Positions 20,396 to 33,000 of a stretch of DNA of 64,000 bases are shown one piece after another (position 1 is the stretch's first letter; each line of letters opens with the position of its first letter). The position numbers and the translations under genes were made by a program. The notes under the pieces were generated by a model, which was given only the letters and a program-made list of their open reading frames with translations, ran no database searches and was not told the origin of the DNA. This DNA is from Muscardinus avellanarius. Its lineage: Eukaryota > Chordata > Mammalia > Rodentia > Gliridae. The DNA lies in NCBI GenBank assembly GCA_963383645.1, contig OY726576.1, positions 9,414,102 to 9,478,101 of the forward strand. Reading direction: 5' to 3'.

Positions 20396-22235
20396 ATACA
20401 TGAAAAGAGAAGCTAGAGGTTAGTAGAATTTTATCTTCAATGTACTAAAAGAAAATAACTGCCAGTATAAAATTCTATACCCAGTAGGAATATCATTCCA
20501 GAATGAAAGAAATATGGATTTTCAACTCCATTATACAAATAAGAACATTTTTGAAAAACAAACAAAATAAACCCAATATATTTACTGCCAGCAGACTTCC
20601 TGAAAAGAACATTTAGAGAAAATACCAGGAACTGTTTCCAAATAGCCTGAGACACAGAAGTTTAGCAAAAACAGTTGCAAACATAAAAGCAAATATAAAT
20701 AAACACATGATAGAACATAGAAAATCATGTCATATATGTCTAAAAGTCTATGAAATTAAATTAAATTTTAAAAATATTTTGAGAGTAGACAAACGAAGCA
20801 AAAATGGCCCTAAATCCTGGTAATTTTCCTGACAGAAAAGTAAACATATCCAAGTTTTATATTCAAGAAAATAATGGATAACTATATTTGTTTTCTAAAA
20901 AGGCAATTTAATACATTGACAAAAATGAAATCAATTACTTATAGAATAAACAAAAATCAAACTACAGGGTGGGTGAATCAAGATCTGAATATGAGGAAAA
21001 TATAATCTATAGGTACTCTCCACTGTGCCATCTGGTTCTATGAGCAGGTCCAAAAGGTACTGGCAAGAAACAGCAAAAGATTAGAGAAGGCACAGATGAA
21101 TCATCTAAGAAGAAAGGTTTTACTTTAAATTCCCAAGTTAATCTCTCCTTGTCCCAGAACACTGGGGGAAATATCAGCCACCGTTGGGGCTCTCTTTGAG
21201 GCCAGCAGTCAAGTCTGACAAGACGAGCTTCATGCAGAGAGATGAGTCACTTGGCTCCTTACAAAGATGTCAGAGGGGAAATGAGGAAAATCAGTCTATA
21301 TTCCCTTGGTAGGGGAAAAAAACAGAACCACTAGCTCCATGATAAAATGTTCTCTGGGAATAAATTAAAATGCCCTAAAGCTTCCTGGAATTCTCTCTCT
21401 TGATGATGAGCTAAATTAAAACAGAAAACCTGTGTCCTAAGAAACATCAAAGACAAATTAAGTGTCAGAGAAAAAAGTAAATTACACATTTATTGACTGT
21501 TTTATGAGGTTGGGGAGACAGTTCATTAAAAAGTCCTCTCACAGATGATTCTTCTTGTAATGAGAGTCAGTAGCTGCGGAGTAATCAATATACATTGGAA
21601 TATTTGCAGCAGATTCGGGGCAACTCCTGATTAACGATGTTTCAACATGTTAAAATAAATCTCTTTGAAGTGTTCAGAAGAAAAAGCAGAAGGTCCTTTG
21701 TAAATTGGATCAATTCAGAGTTGAGCATGACCACAAGAAGCTTGCTTTCTCCCCATTAGCAGTACTGTGTGAGTTTATTCTAACACTTTTGAACAAATAA
21801 ACTCTTTCCCGTTCACTTCAGCAAAGTCAGGTATCGAAATCCCAAGGAAACCAATTATGTCACTCAATTGGAAGACTGGTCAGTGCTTTCTCCATCCATC
21901 TTAAGAATTCTGCAGCTCTGGGTTTCATAAAAAGATGCGCCTCGAACAAAGCCCCAAATCAATACTTTTAGGGATTAAATCAAACATTTCTCTGCTTGGA
22001 ACTATATAACTGAACTTTTACCCAGATTTTAGAATCCTATTAAAAAAAAGAGCCAAGTATTCTCTTTTAAGAAGATCTATTGTTGTTTATAACTTAGTAA
22101 ATAATGCATTCAGTGGGATTGGGATTTATGTATAAGCAATGTACAACTTGATCTAATGTCAAACTGAGGTCCCAAATATTTATCCATTATAACCTCTAAA
22201 GACTATCCACCTCCATTTTATGCAATTCTCTAAAA

Positions 22236-22267
22236 AACAAACAAACAAACAAACAAACAAAAAAAAA
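22236..22267 (+). repeat. (AAAC)n simple repeat
   Basis: About six units of aaac followed by an A run. Confidence 0.85.
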
Positions 22268-22311
22268 CACTGCACACAAGAGGAATAAACTCATTAAATG
22301 TCCTTTAAAAA

Positions 22312-22520
22312 AGCACTGGGTGTGGTGGCACATGCTTGTATTCTAGTGCTTGGGAGGCTGAGACAGGAGGATTGCAGGTTCTCAGCCAGCCTCAGCTACT
22401 TAGTGAGGCCTTCTGCAACTTAATGAGACCCTGTTTAAAAATAAATTAAAAACTAGGGCTGGGGATGTATTTTGGAGATAGAATGCCTGGATTCAATCCC
22501 TAGTACTGCCAAAAATAATT
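22312..22520 (+). mobile_element. B1+ID dimeric SINE
   Basis: It reads cactgggtgtggtggcacat ... gggctggggatgtattttgg ... ccctagtactgcc with an A-rich tail. Confidence 0.9.
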
Positions 22521-22744
22521 TTAAAAGGCAATGAACTCTATATATGAAAAGGGCCTGATATATATTATCAAGTGGGACAACCTAAAATAAACTTACACTG
22601 GGGATATTTACTGGTTCCATAACAAATATGGACCAGTGAGAACAAAAATACTGGTCCATATGTGGAAGTGAATTTTTCGCCTGGTTTTGAGGAGTAAACA
22701 CTCCTCAAAATACTCCTGTAAATACTGCATGGCAGAGTGGTTCT

Positions 22745-23150
22745 TATGAATAGAGATAGAATGTTCCCTAATGAGCTTATGTATTAATGTTCAGAGTTGA
22801 TGGGTTTAAGTCATGAGGGTTCTGAGCTCATTGGTAAATAAATCCACTGTAATGGGCTCGCTGAGTGTTAACCCAGGCGAGTGGGGTGTTGCTGGAGAAG
22901 GCATGCCCTGTCTTTGAATCTCCTTGCTTGTTCACTCTCTCTTTTCTTTCTGGCCTCTGTTGTGTAAGAGCACAGCCTTTGCACTCTCCCTCTTTCTGCT
23001 TTCAGCCACTGTGCCCCGAGATCCACAAATCTCAGCTTCACTGGACTAAACCTGCAATCTCCAAAATCTGTGATCAAATAAATCTTCCTTCCTTTAGGTC
23101 ATGTGGTCAATTGTTTTGGATTATAGCTGTGAGAATACTGAACAAGAAAG
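22745..23150 (+). mobile_element. LTR-like interspersed repeat
   Basis: It shares aatgggctcgctgagtg and its surroundings with the repeat at 170-440. It ends with gtgatcaaataaatcttcct and gattatagctgtgagaatac, the usual 3' pattern of MaLR-type LTRs. The 122-codon open frame inside looks like a chance frame. Confidence 0.5.
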
Positions 23151-24189
23151 GAGTGGAAATGTTGAGACCTTCATTCGTCCTCCCAAATCATGAGCTCACT
23201 ATGAAGAAAATGACCAGCAAAGTTATACTTTGAATTAGTCTTCAAAGGTAATTTCCTGTAAATCTCGCCAGTGAAACGCCTCCTTACCAATAGAGAATTG
23301 TTCGCTTTCAGCAACTGACTTTTCAGATTAATTTTCTTAGAATAGTTTTACACCTCTTTATTACTTTAAGAGTTGTTTGTTTACCGGCAGTTTAGAAAAT
23401 TATGCAGATGTAATTGGATTCGGAATAGCTTAAAATAGTCAAACAAGGGGGAAAGAGTGATGTAGAAAGAGCTTCCTCCTTGTGAAGGACAAGATTAGAG
23501 ACATCAAATGCATTATTACATTGTTTAATGACAGTGGCAGAGAGAAAATTAAATGACTATATACAACAATATGGTGAAAGAAACCAAAGAATGGGAAGAA
23601 ATACGAGGCTACATAGTATATGTTTCTGCTGTAGCAAATGATTACCCACAATCAGTCTCTAGTTAGTTCTATCTCATCCATAAAGTACTTGAGGGAGGAG
23701 TCATATTTTATTCCATATATTATGGCAGTTTGGAATTTTTTTTAGAAGGTTGCAAGTGCCCGAAATATGACCTGTTGTATTGTCAGCTCAAGTTCTTCAT
23801 GGAAAACGCAGGAGGGAAATCATTCATACCCTTTTAGATGTCATGACGCACTCTGCTCTCATCTTCCTGAATGAACAGAAATGACTCAATGAACCTGTTT
23901 TATTGGCACTGTTAATCAGCTTCACTTTCTTAAGCTACTCCTCTATTTGTTTTGTTTTTGCTCTTTTTAATTTCACTGAAATCTACGTCCAACTTCAAAG
24001 GCCTTGAGACACTTGCATGTGAAGAGGGATTGTTTCAGAGCCAATGCTTTCCTATTTTAGACCCGTGTCCCCTGATTTCAAGAGCATCAGTGCTCTGGCC
24101 AGCATGTGCTCTCCTGTATTTTACTCTTTCTCTACGTGTTCTGCACTAGATCTTACTGCTTTACTTAATTGCTTATTATTTGCTCCTTG

Positions 24190-24547
24190 CCATAGCTTGG
24201 ATCTGAAATGTCTCCAAAGACCAATGTGTTAAAGGCTCAGTCCCCAGCCTGTGACTCTATTAGAGGGGGTCTAGAACCTTCAGGAGGTGGAGCCTACTGC
24301 AAGGAGGTTAGGCTATTGGGGGCAGGCCTGAAAGGCATTGGAGCCTTCCTCTCTCTTTGCCTTCTGGCGAGTAGGCTTCCTCTGTCATGCACTCCTGCCA
24401 AATATATACGAAGCTGCCACAGGCCCAGAAAGGGCCAAGAAGCTATGGACTGAAACCTCTAAAAACCATGGGCCACAGTAAACCTTTCTGCCTTTGAGGT
24501 TGATTATCTCAGGCATTTTGACATAGTGATGGAAAGCTGACTAACAT
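24190..24547 (+). mobile_element. MaLR-type LTR
   Basis: It starts catagcttggatctgaaatg and ends gtgatggaaagctgactaac. Between are the family hallmarks cccagcctgtgactctatta, ggtggagcctactgcaagga and ccacagtaaacctttctgcc. Confidence 0.7.
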
Positions 24548-25334
24548 ATTCTTTCTTGTTATTGTTATTTCTCTTTACTTGATGTTATGTCCTGGAATAT
24601 TAGCAGACTTAATTTCTTCTTTTGCTGTTAAAGCAATGGTTTCAAAGTCCCAAAGAACAACCTTCAGTAAATTCTTTATTTTGACCTGGAACCAACAATC
24701 TTTAAGGGTAAACCTCAAATCCACTTACAGTACAATGGTCATAAGATCAGCTTCATGAATGAGAAGTAAAAGGAAATTTATAATGGTACCTCCTTATAGT
24801 AAAATATGAGGACAACTGAACTACTATGAATTCATATTAATAGTTCAGAATGGGGACCAAGAACAAGGGAATAGAAAATTTCTAGAGATGTAGCTGCAGT
24901 GTACATTGATAAATGTCTAATTAATTGCTATTTATTCTCTATTTGTTTAATGATGAAACACTGGCTTTGCTTAGGTACCTGGTGACCGTGAAATTGGTAG
25001 ACGCTGAACTCCCCCTAGCCTTATGGATGAATCTTAATCACACTAGGCCGATCGTGGAAATTATACCCTTTTGCCTGTAGTTGGTGTAAGAATGATAATA
25101 TGGTATTGTTATAGCCATCGAGGGGAGACCTATTGGAGGAATTTAGAGAAGTTTCCAAACATTCTAAAAAGGGTTACAAAAAGAAAACATTCCTTGTTCT
25201 GCCTTTTGATGGTTTTATGTAAGGACAGGATGCAAGGAACTTTGGCAGCCATTTGGTGGCAGTGCCTATGCCTTTACAGCCTGGGAATGGAATTTAACGA
25301 TAAAAATTCTGAAAATACCCATTTAATTAATTTA

Positions 25335-25540
25335 ATTAATTGTACTGGGGTTTGAATCCATGGGCATTCTACTGCTGATCTATAACCCCTACCCTACTTT
25401 ATTATTATTTTTTAATTTTGAAACAGGTCTCACTAAGTTGCTGAAAGCCTAATTGCTGAGGCTGGCCTTGAATCTGAGATTCTCCTGTCTCAGCTTCCCA
25501 AATACTGGGATTACGGGTGTGTGCCACCACATCAAACTTC
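25335..25540 (-). mobile_element. B1+ID dimeric SINE
   Basis: Reversed pattern: ttgtactggggtttgaatcc ... gaaacaggtctcactaagtt ... tactgggattacgggtgtgt. Confidence 0.88.
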
Positions 25541-25918
25541 CCAGGTTCTTCATGAGGTTATTAGGCCAGTGGATTAACTATCTCTAGAACTGAGAAATCT
25601 CTAAATTTCCAGTAATGTGACTCTCTAAACTTATTTGTGTTTAAGCTAGTTTTAAAGGGTTTTCTGCAAAACGGTGACTGATTACACTCTGCCTGATCAA
25701 TTGGCCAAAGTTATTAGTTCCCTTAACGTTTGGTTATATCCAGTCAAGTTTAAAGATGCTTCACCATCTACTAAAGTTGATCTTAATAATGATGACCTAG
25801 TGCAGTCATATGGAAACCTTCGTATGAGATATTCATGGTGAATTAGGCAATTTTAACACATTTGTATGATAATTTATCTTTGAGTAAAATATTTGATAAT
25901 GTTAGACCAAAACACAGA

Positions 25919-25919
<1 letters not shown>

Positions 25920-25955
<36 letters not shown>

Positions 25956-25973
25956 GTATGCACACACACACAT
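25920..25973 (+). repeat. (CA)n microsatellite
   Basis: About 17 pure CA units, an AGTATG interruption, then five more units. Followed by an impure CT run. Confidence 0.95.
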
Positions 25974-26194
25974 TTTCTCTCTTTCTCTCTCTGAAGCAAA
26001 ATAAAACTCTCGAAACAATCTTTTTCAAGAGAATTAAAAAAAAAAAAGTCTGGCCAATAAGATATTTCTGAGAAAATTATGTCAGTATAGTAAGTAATGA
26101 CAAGTTTAAATTCATACAACATGGATTAAAAAGGTACCTATCTAAATATATATCTACCTGGTTAAAATTTGAATCTTTTATCCCAAATATTTAG

Positions 26195-26195
<1 letters not shown>

Positions 26196-26235
<40 letters not shown>

Positions 26236-26415
26236 GTGGCACTGGGGATCCTGGAAGCCTTTCTACCTCCGGGCTATACTCCCAGACCTATTTTGTATTT
26301 TTTTATTTGAAAACAGGGTCTCTCAAGCCAGTGAGGCTGGCTCCGAACCAGTGTGATCCTCCTGTCTCCACCTCCCAAGTGCGGGGATTACAAGCGTGTG
26401 CCACCACACCTGGCA
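26196..26415 (-). mobile_element. B1+ID dimeric SINE with long A tail
   Basis: A run of about 38 T on the plus strand is the poly(A) tail, followed by ggtggcactggggatcctgg ... acaagcgtgtgccaccacac. The long pure tail suggests a young copy. Confidence 0.93.
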
Positions 26416-27276
26416 CAATATTTAGGTATCTTTAAAAATGGGAACTTCATTAGGACCCCTTTATCCATGGGATATATTGGAGGAGGATGTCTGAATCCAG
26501 GGATGGTATTTTATGTTTTTTCCTATATGCCACGTAGCGTTGCCACAGAATCTTAGAGTTACTATTTTCTCCCATGTTTTAAGCCCTGGTGCCTTCTTGC
26601 TTCACTACTGTTATGCTTTGAGTCCATTATTAATTTTTAAAGAAAGGTTATACAACATTTCAATACTTCTGTAGTCAATCTCAGCACAGAGAGGGCAAAT
26701 CAGTGACTAATGGGTGGGTAGTGTGGATAGCACGGTTACAGGGCAGCACTGAGGTGAGACAATGGCTTATTTATTACTCAGGAAAGCATACAACTTAAAA
26801 GTTATGAATTGTTTATTTCTAGAATCTTCCATTAAATATTTTTGGATCAGAGCTGACTGGGTAACTAAAACCAGGAAAAGTAAAGCTGGGTCTAAGGAGA
26901 GAGTACTGACAACAATTTCTAAAATAATGTTAAAATGGATCCCATTTTACCTACGAACAAATAACCTGAGAAGGTGGCCAAGAATATGTAAATTGTGTAT
27001 TTATATGAGAAACAAAAGAATTAACCACATATCTAAGTAATTCGCATTAATTATTGCCTTAGGACCTATATTTATGAGCCTAAGCACTTTAGGCATAAAA
27101 AGATTAAAGAAATGTCTTGTACAATAAATATTAAAGTAAGGAGCATAAATAAGTATGATAGTATATTTAGAATTCATCATGATAAATCTATCTGAAATAA
27201 ATTTGAGAATGGAATACACAACAAAATAAAAGTAACATCTGAGTGTTGCTGACTCTAAAAGCACTCATTGGAGCAG

Positions 27277-27411
27277 TGATACTTTTAGGTAGGAGAATTG
27301 AGGGTTTGAGGCCAGCCTCAGCAACTTAGTGAGATCCCGATTTTAAATAAAAATAAAATCGGCTGGGGGTATAACTGGGAGGTAGAATGCCTCTGGATTC
27401 AATTACCTGTA

Positions 27412-27413
<2 letters not shown>
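27277..27413 (+). mobile_element. 5'-truncated dimeric SINE
   Basis: It begins inside the left half (taggagaattgagggtttga) and keeps the ID-like half (ggctgggggtataactggga). It leads into a CA repeat at 27414-27450. Confidence 0.8.

Positions 27414-27450
<37 letters not shown>
27414..27450 (+). repeat. (CA)n microsatellite
   Basis: About 18 CA units at a SINE tail. Confidence 0.96.
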
Positions 27451-27451
<1 letters not shown>

Positions 27452-27654
27452 TATGCATTTTAAACTACAGATAGAGACAGGAAAACGGAAAAGCACTTTC
27501 TATATGCAGAAAAATAGTGAGACTCAAAATGGGTGGCATGTTCTAAAACTGAAATCTGAAAGTATTTTATTTATAGATATTCACTCAATTTAAGTTGATA
27601 TTTAAGAGATGATTGATTTTAACAAATAGTGAGGATAATATGATTGTATTGTTT

Positions 27655-27719
27655 AATTGTTGCTGGGGATTAGATCCAAGGTCTTCCACATGGTAATCAA
27701 GCACCCTACCACTGATGGA
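27655..27719 (-). mobile_element. ID-like SINE monomer
   Basis: Reversed ID-like text: gttgctggggattagatcca ... caccctaccactgatgga. Confidence 0.6.
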
Positions 27720-27782
27720 TATATCTATCTATCTATCTATATATATATATATATATATATAGATATATATAGATATATATAT
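27720..27782 (+). repeat. (TATC)n/(AT)n compound microsatellite
   Basis: ATCT units, then an AT run, then ATAGATAT units. Confidence 0.93.
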
Positions 27783-28282
27783 CCTCAGGCATAATATAAT
27801 TTTAAAGCAGAGGCCCATTAAACTGCTGCTATGGGGAAAAAAAGACTTTTTTCCAGTTTATGAGAATATTGTATTGGGTAAAAACCAGGGTGGTTTTGGT
27901 ACAGGGCATCCTCTGCTGGACAGAGCTTGCCATTACAACATTACCTTAGCTACTTGGGAGGAAGCTTGCTGAATCTTGTGTATCATCAGTCAGGGGAAGA
28001 AGGACTTTGAAAACATCTGTGTCCGAGCCCCTCCCCGTCAGACCAGTTGAAATGGGATCTCTGGAGAAGGTTCTGAGCACTTACAGCTTTTGAAAGCTCA
28101 CCAGTTGGTGATAAATACCTCTGAATATCACCATCAAGATTTTTTTTTTTTATGGTCATTGAAGAGCAAGATAAACATCTCACTTTGAGAGCACCCATCT
28201 AAGACCGTGTGAGGTACTTACGTGACCATGTGGGCTTTGATCTTACTGAGTCAAGAGAAAAGGAAGTGGTGGCGAGTTATTA

Positions 28283-28411
<129 letters not shown>

Positions 28412-28609
28412 TCATTTTCAGGAAAATGAAAATAAAAGATAACAAGCTTTTGTGCATGCTCTTAGGGAAAAGGTAAAGCTTTTTAAATCTGTGGCATACA
28501 TTGAATTATGTGATATCGCGGTCAAGAACTCTCTTTTCAGATATGGAAGACCGCAGATGAGTTTTGAAGCTTGTGGATGAGGTGATGATCAAGGGACTTA
28601 CATATTATT

Positions 28610-28805
28610 TTATTTTGTTTCTTTGCTGTACTGGGGATGGAAACCAGGGACATTCTACCTCCGAGCTATACCCTTAGCCCTATTTTTATTCTTTATTTTG
28701 AGACAGGGTATCACTGAGTTGCAAAGAGCCCCACTAAGTAGCTGAGGCTGGCTGCGAAACTGCGATCCTCCTGTCTTAGCCTCCCACATCCTGGCTGGGA
28801 CTTAC
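28610..28805 (-). mobile_element. B1+ID dimeric SINE
   Basis: Reversed dimer: ttgctgtactggggatggaa ... ttgagacagggtatcactga ... tctgtcttagcctcccac-type text before the GA repeat. The head is truncated after about 28800. Confidence 0.85.
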
Positions 28806-28849
28806 ATTTTTGTAAATGTCTGGAAATTCCCAAAATACTAAATGAGAAG

Positions 28850-28861
28850 AGAGAGAGAGGG

Positions 28862-28930
<69 letters not shown>
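28850..28930 (+). repeat. (GA)n microsatellite
   Basis: About 30 GA units with GGGA and AGAA interruptions at the left. On the PLCB1 transcript this is a (CU)n tract about 470-545 nt upstream of the exon 28298-28384 acceptor. Confidence 0.97.
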
Positions 28931-28933
<3 letters not shown>

Positions 28934-28984
28934 TGAGAATGAAGGTCTGCCTCTGTATAGACGTGGCCACTCCTAGCAGGGAGA

Positions 28985-29280
28985 TGGAGGTGCACACCTG
29001 TAATCCTAGCTATTCAGGAGGCTGAGGCAGGTGGATTGTTCTTGAGCAGCCTCAGAATTTCAGCCAGACCTTATCTCAAAATAAAAACTTTTACAAGCCC
29101 AGCGTAATGGCGCACGCTTGTAATCCCCGCGCTTGGGAGGTGGACACAGGAGGATCGCGCTGGTTTGAAGCCAGCCTCACTGGCTTAAGAGACCCTGTTT
29201 CCAAATAAAATGTATAAAAAATAGATCTGGGAGTGTATCCCAGAGGTAGAAGTGTTTCCAGGAACCCCAGTACCACCAAA
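28985..29280 (+). mobile_element. B1 monomer followed by a dimeric SINE
   Basis: A B1-like monomer (about 28985-29090: tgcacacctgtaatcctagc ... agaccttatctcaaaataaa) abuts a full dimer (29095-29280: agcgtaatggcgcacgcttg ... gatctgggagtgtatcccag ... cagtaccaccaaa). Confidence 0.88.
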
Positions 29281-29291
29281 ATAATGATGAC

Positions 29292-29333
<42 letters not shown>

Positions 29334-29360
29334 AATAATAATAATAATAATAATAATAAA
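29281..29360 (+). repeat. (GAT)n-(AAT)n microsatellite
   Basis: About 17 GAT units changing to about 9 AAT units, at the tail of a SINE. Confidence 0.97.
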
Positions 29361-29361
29361 C

Positions 29362-29740
29362 AAAAATATGGCTGTGGGTGTAGCTTGAAGGTACAATGCC
29401 CCTGGGTTACATCCCCAGTACCACAAAAAAAGAAAAATGAATAAATAAAAATAAAAATAAAATTTGCCAGGTGTGGTGGTGCACGCTTGTAATCCCCGTG
29501 GTTGGGAGGCGGAGACAGGAGGATCATGCAGGTCCCTAGTCAGTCTTGCTGGCTTAAGAGACCCTATTTTCAAATTAAAAAAAAAAAGAAAGGTCTGGGC
29601 GTGTAGCCCGGAGGTAGAAGGGCTTCCAGGAACTCCAGTACCACCAAAAAAAAAAAAAAATCTTTTACAACACTGCTGAGGATGTACCTTCATGGTAGAA
29701 CAGTGCCCCAGGTTTCAATCCCCCAAATGCCAGAGGTGGC
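29362..29740 (+). mobile_element. SINE cluster: ID, dimer, ID
   Basis: An ID-like monomer (about 29362-29430), a full dimer (29463-29655: gccaggtgtggtggtgcacg ... ggtctgggcgtgtagcccgg) and a degraded ID-like monomer (about 29670-29735: actgctgaggatgtaccttc) stand side by side, probably nested insertions. Confidence 0.8.
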
Positions 29741-30344
29741 TCCTGTAGAAGATGTCCTTAGCAGGAGCCCTTCCTTTTTCCTTCCGCTTGCTCTTCCACA
29801 AGCTATATGCCTTCCCCTTTTTCCAGCACTCTAAATTCTAAAGGAAATCTACACCTAAATGTTTAAGATGGTAACTACTAAGTCATCTGTCTTTAGATTT
29901 ACAGAACTCAGATGTCATGTTTCTCTTTAGTCTCCAGTTCTGCACAGCACCTAACACAAAGCATGTAAATTGTTGTGAGGTTTAACTTGCAATAAAGTAC
30001 TCTGTCTTTTTAAAGAAAATATAGGAACCAGCCCTGGGAAGTTTTCACCAGAGGCAAAATGACAAAAAGTAGGAAATGCATACCCTGGATGAAGAAGACC
30101 CTGCTTAGCAAGGAACCGTATTACCCATTTCCGTATTACCCATTTCCCTCCCCATCAAAACCCTTTATACCCCAAGATGCATCCCCCAAGATGGCCCTTG
30201 ACTAAACCTGATTTCCTTCCCAACTTTTCTCCTTTTTCTATTGGCTCTCTAGTGGCCAGCAGCTTGGACCCAGGTCCTGACTCTTTCTTTCTTCTCTATC
30301 ACTGACAAAAATTATTTTGGGAAAACTCCCTTTCTAAATTTGTT

Positions 30345-30555
30345 TTTCTGGTACTGGGGATTGAACTCAGGGGCATTATGCCTCTGATCTACAATGCCAG
30401 CTATATTTATCTTATTTTTATTTGGAAACAAGGTCTCGCTAGGTTAATGAGAATCTAGCTACTTGGCTGAGGATGGTCTTGAACCTGCAACCCCTCCTGT
30501 CTTAGCCTTCCATGTACTGGGATTATAAGCATGTGCCACCATGCCTGGCTGGAAA
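30345..30555 (-). mobile_element. B1+ID dimeric SINE
   Basis: Reversed dimer: ctggtactggggattgaact ... ggaaacaaggtctcgctagg ... ataagcatgtgccaccatgc. Confidence 0.88.
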
Positions 30556-30821
30556 AATCCCTTTTATATCGTCTATTTTTGGCTCCTTACTTTGAAAATG
30601 ACCTGGTCTATTTTCAGGTTACCCTTTTATACATAGAGTGGTTTGTGATTTAACCTGCAGAAACATTGATCATGGAATGCCCACTCTGTGAAACTGCTCT
30701 GCTGGGTGCTGGTGAAAAGCAGGCAAAACAAGGCATAGGGTTTACTTCCAAAGGTTCTAGGGGAACTCACAGAATGTTCACTTGCAGTTTGTAAAGGAGA
30801 AAGAGTCAGGACTCAACATAC

Positions 30822-30879
30822 CCTCTTGATGTATTGAACCACCTCCTGAATGTAGGATCGGATCATCTCTGTCTTCTCC
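30822..30879 (-). CDS. PLCB1: PLCB1 coding exon 7 of this window
   Basis: 58 nt. The acceptor is tgtttttag|GGAGAAG and the donor AAGAGG|gtatgt. The first base completes a Glu codon split with the preceding exon; then EKTEMIRSYIQ and EVVQYIKR (19 codons, about residues 1094-1112). It belongs to the long C-terminal coiled coil. A CA repeat sits only about 80-140 nt upstream of its acceptor on the transcript strand. Confidence 0.97.
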
Positions 30880-30960
30880 CTAAAAACAAATGTAAACATC
30901 ATTATACCAACTCTTCTGGAACCCCAGACCTCTCGGTGAAAGTTTACAAACTCTCAATGT

Positions 30961-30961
<1 letters not shown>

Positions 30962-30997
<36 letters not shown>

Positions 30998-31022
30998 TGT
31001 GTTGTGTGTGCATGTGTGTGTT
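30962..31022 (+). repeat. (GT)n microsatellite beside exon 7
   Basis: About 17 GT units (30964-30997), then impure GT text to 31022. The PLCB1 pre-mRNA has (CA)n in the 679-bp intron, ending about 83 nt from the acceptor at 30880. Confidence 0.96.
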
Positions 31023-31215
31023 GCTTAGGATTGAATCCAGACACATTCTGTGAGTGACGCCCCCAGCCCTATTTTATTTTTTACTTGGAAACAGTATCTC
31101 ACTAAGTGGCTGAGAGCCTCACTAAATTGCTGAGGCTGGCTTCAAACCTGTGATCCTTCTGTCTCAGTCACTTAAGTACTAGAATTACAGGCGTTCACCA
31201 CCACTCCTGGCTTGA
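31023..31215 (-). mobile_element. B1+ID dimeric SINE
   Basis: Reversed dimer: gcttaggattgaatccagac ... ggaaacagtatctcactaag ... attacaggcgttcaccacca. It occupies much of the intron between exons 6 and 7. Confidence 0.88.
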
Positions 31216-31557
31216 CACTCTTATTAGTGGTACAACAGAGGTACAATTTGCCGGCTCCTGCACAAAGGCCAGGTACCTCCCAAGGCACCAGCTCTGTCTT
31301 CATTAAATGGTTGTCTGCAAATTAAGCCACTTCCTGAAGGGAACTCTTTACATTTTCTCTAAAAGGCTCGGGCATGCACCTTAATCTTTTCTTGAACTAT
31401 CCTTCCTCTAAATGTTCACTGTTAAAAACCTTCCGGAGGGGCTCACTTGAAAGGTTAATTGGAGGAGAGAGGCCTTGTCTGGTTAAGAACGCGCTTCTGC
31501 AATACACAATAAAATAATTGCCAGGTATAAGGTGGGGAGAAGGGTCCTTCCCACTTA

Positions 31558-31901
<344 letters not shown>

Positions 31902-32394
31902 CTACCCCAAACAATAGATCGGTCGTAATCGAGCCTGGGATGAATATTTAACAATGGTTAAAATGGCCCGATATCTAACAACAGCAATGAGAATTAATTT
32001 CAAACCATCACATTATCTGGGCCTATGGGTTTTAATATGAAATGCTTATTAATCTCTTTTTAATTAAATTAATTTCATTAGCTTGTTGTGCCAGTCACTG
32101 CGGCGTGGTTGAGTGCAAACACAACTAACAATATGAAAATAGATTCCTATCTCCGTGACTTATTGAAAGTGGGATTTGGGGAAAAGACCTACTTATTCTG
32201 AATTTACATTCTTGATTGTAAATGGGATCATCGCTGCTGTGTTTCTTGGAGGTACTATGACATGTAAAATGGAAGTGAGCCTGATGCAAATATGTTATTA
32301 TCAACAATGAGTTGGAATTCTTTCCAGCTACCATTCACTGTAGAATTGCTTCAAGGATGGCATAAGTTGTTGCCCATCTTAGACATTAATAGTT

Positions 32395-32512
32395 ATGCCC
32401 TTGTGTGGGTACGTTGCTGAAGGCCTCGCTAAGTTGCCGAGGCTGGCCTTGAACCTGTGATCCTCCTGTCTCAGTCTCCCAAGTACTAGCATTCTAAGCA
32501 TGCACCACTTAT
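32395..32512 (-). mobile_element. B1-like SINE left half
   Basis: Reversed left half: gctgaaggcctcgctaagtt, gaggctggccttgaacctgt, tctaagcatgcaccactta. No ID-like half. Confidence 0.8.
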
Positions 32513-32904
32513 CCGATTCATTTCTATTCTTACAAAGGAAGAAAACTGGGGGCCTCCAGTGCCGCAGTGCTCCAACCCCATGTCTCTCAACTCCACCATA
32601 TCACTCTGGTCTAAAAACTGGAATTTGTTTTAAGATTTCAAAACCATTCTTTGCTACTAAGCTTATGGACTACATTTCAGGATTTTGCTTTTATTATTCC
32701 AGGTATTCCTAAATTTTCCAGGCTCACAGAGCCCTTAGTAACTCAGTAAGTTTTCCACAGTACACGTAGGCCAAAAGAAATGAAAGAATCATTTAATTTA
32801 TTAAGTAATTAGATCCCAAAACTTACTAATCCAACAACTTGTGAGTCATAGTTTTCACAAGATCTTACAGATGTTGCTCTGTTTTCTTCAAAAGTGTAAA
32901 ATAT

Positions 32905-33000
32905 TGGAGTTGTGAGTGGTTCTCAGTGGTAGAGTGTGCCTAGCGCATATGAAGTCATCAGATAGATCCACAGCACCGCAAATAAAATCAACAGATAATA
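32905..33000 (+). mobile_element. ID-like SINE monomer
   Basis: It reads gttgtgagtggttctcagtg, gtagagtgtgcctagcgcat and ccacagcaccgcaaataaaa. Diverged. Confidence 0.55.

Noticed and set aside
22865..23233. 122-codon plus-strand frame
   Set aside because: It overlaps an LTR-like repeat and has no recognisable domain.
29362..29430. tRNA gene, suggested by A/B-box-like text in ID-like SINE halves
   Set aside because: ID-type SINEs derive from tRNA-like sequence; no cloverleaf or anticodon arm is present here or in similar monomers.
29091..29693. 200-codon minus-strand frame, the longest in the window
   Set aside because: It is a translation of SINEs and a GAT/AAT repeat (poly-Ile stretch), not a gene.
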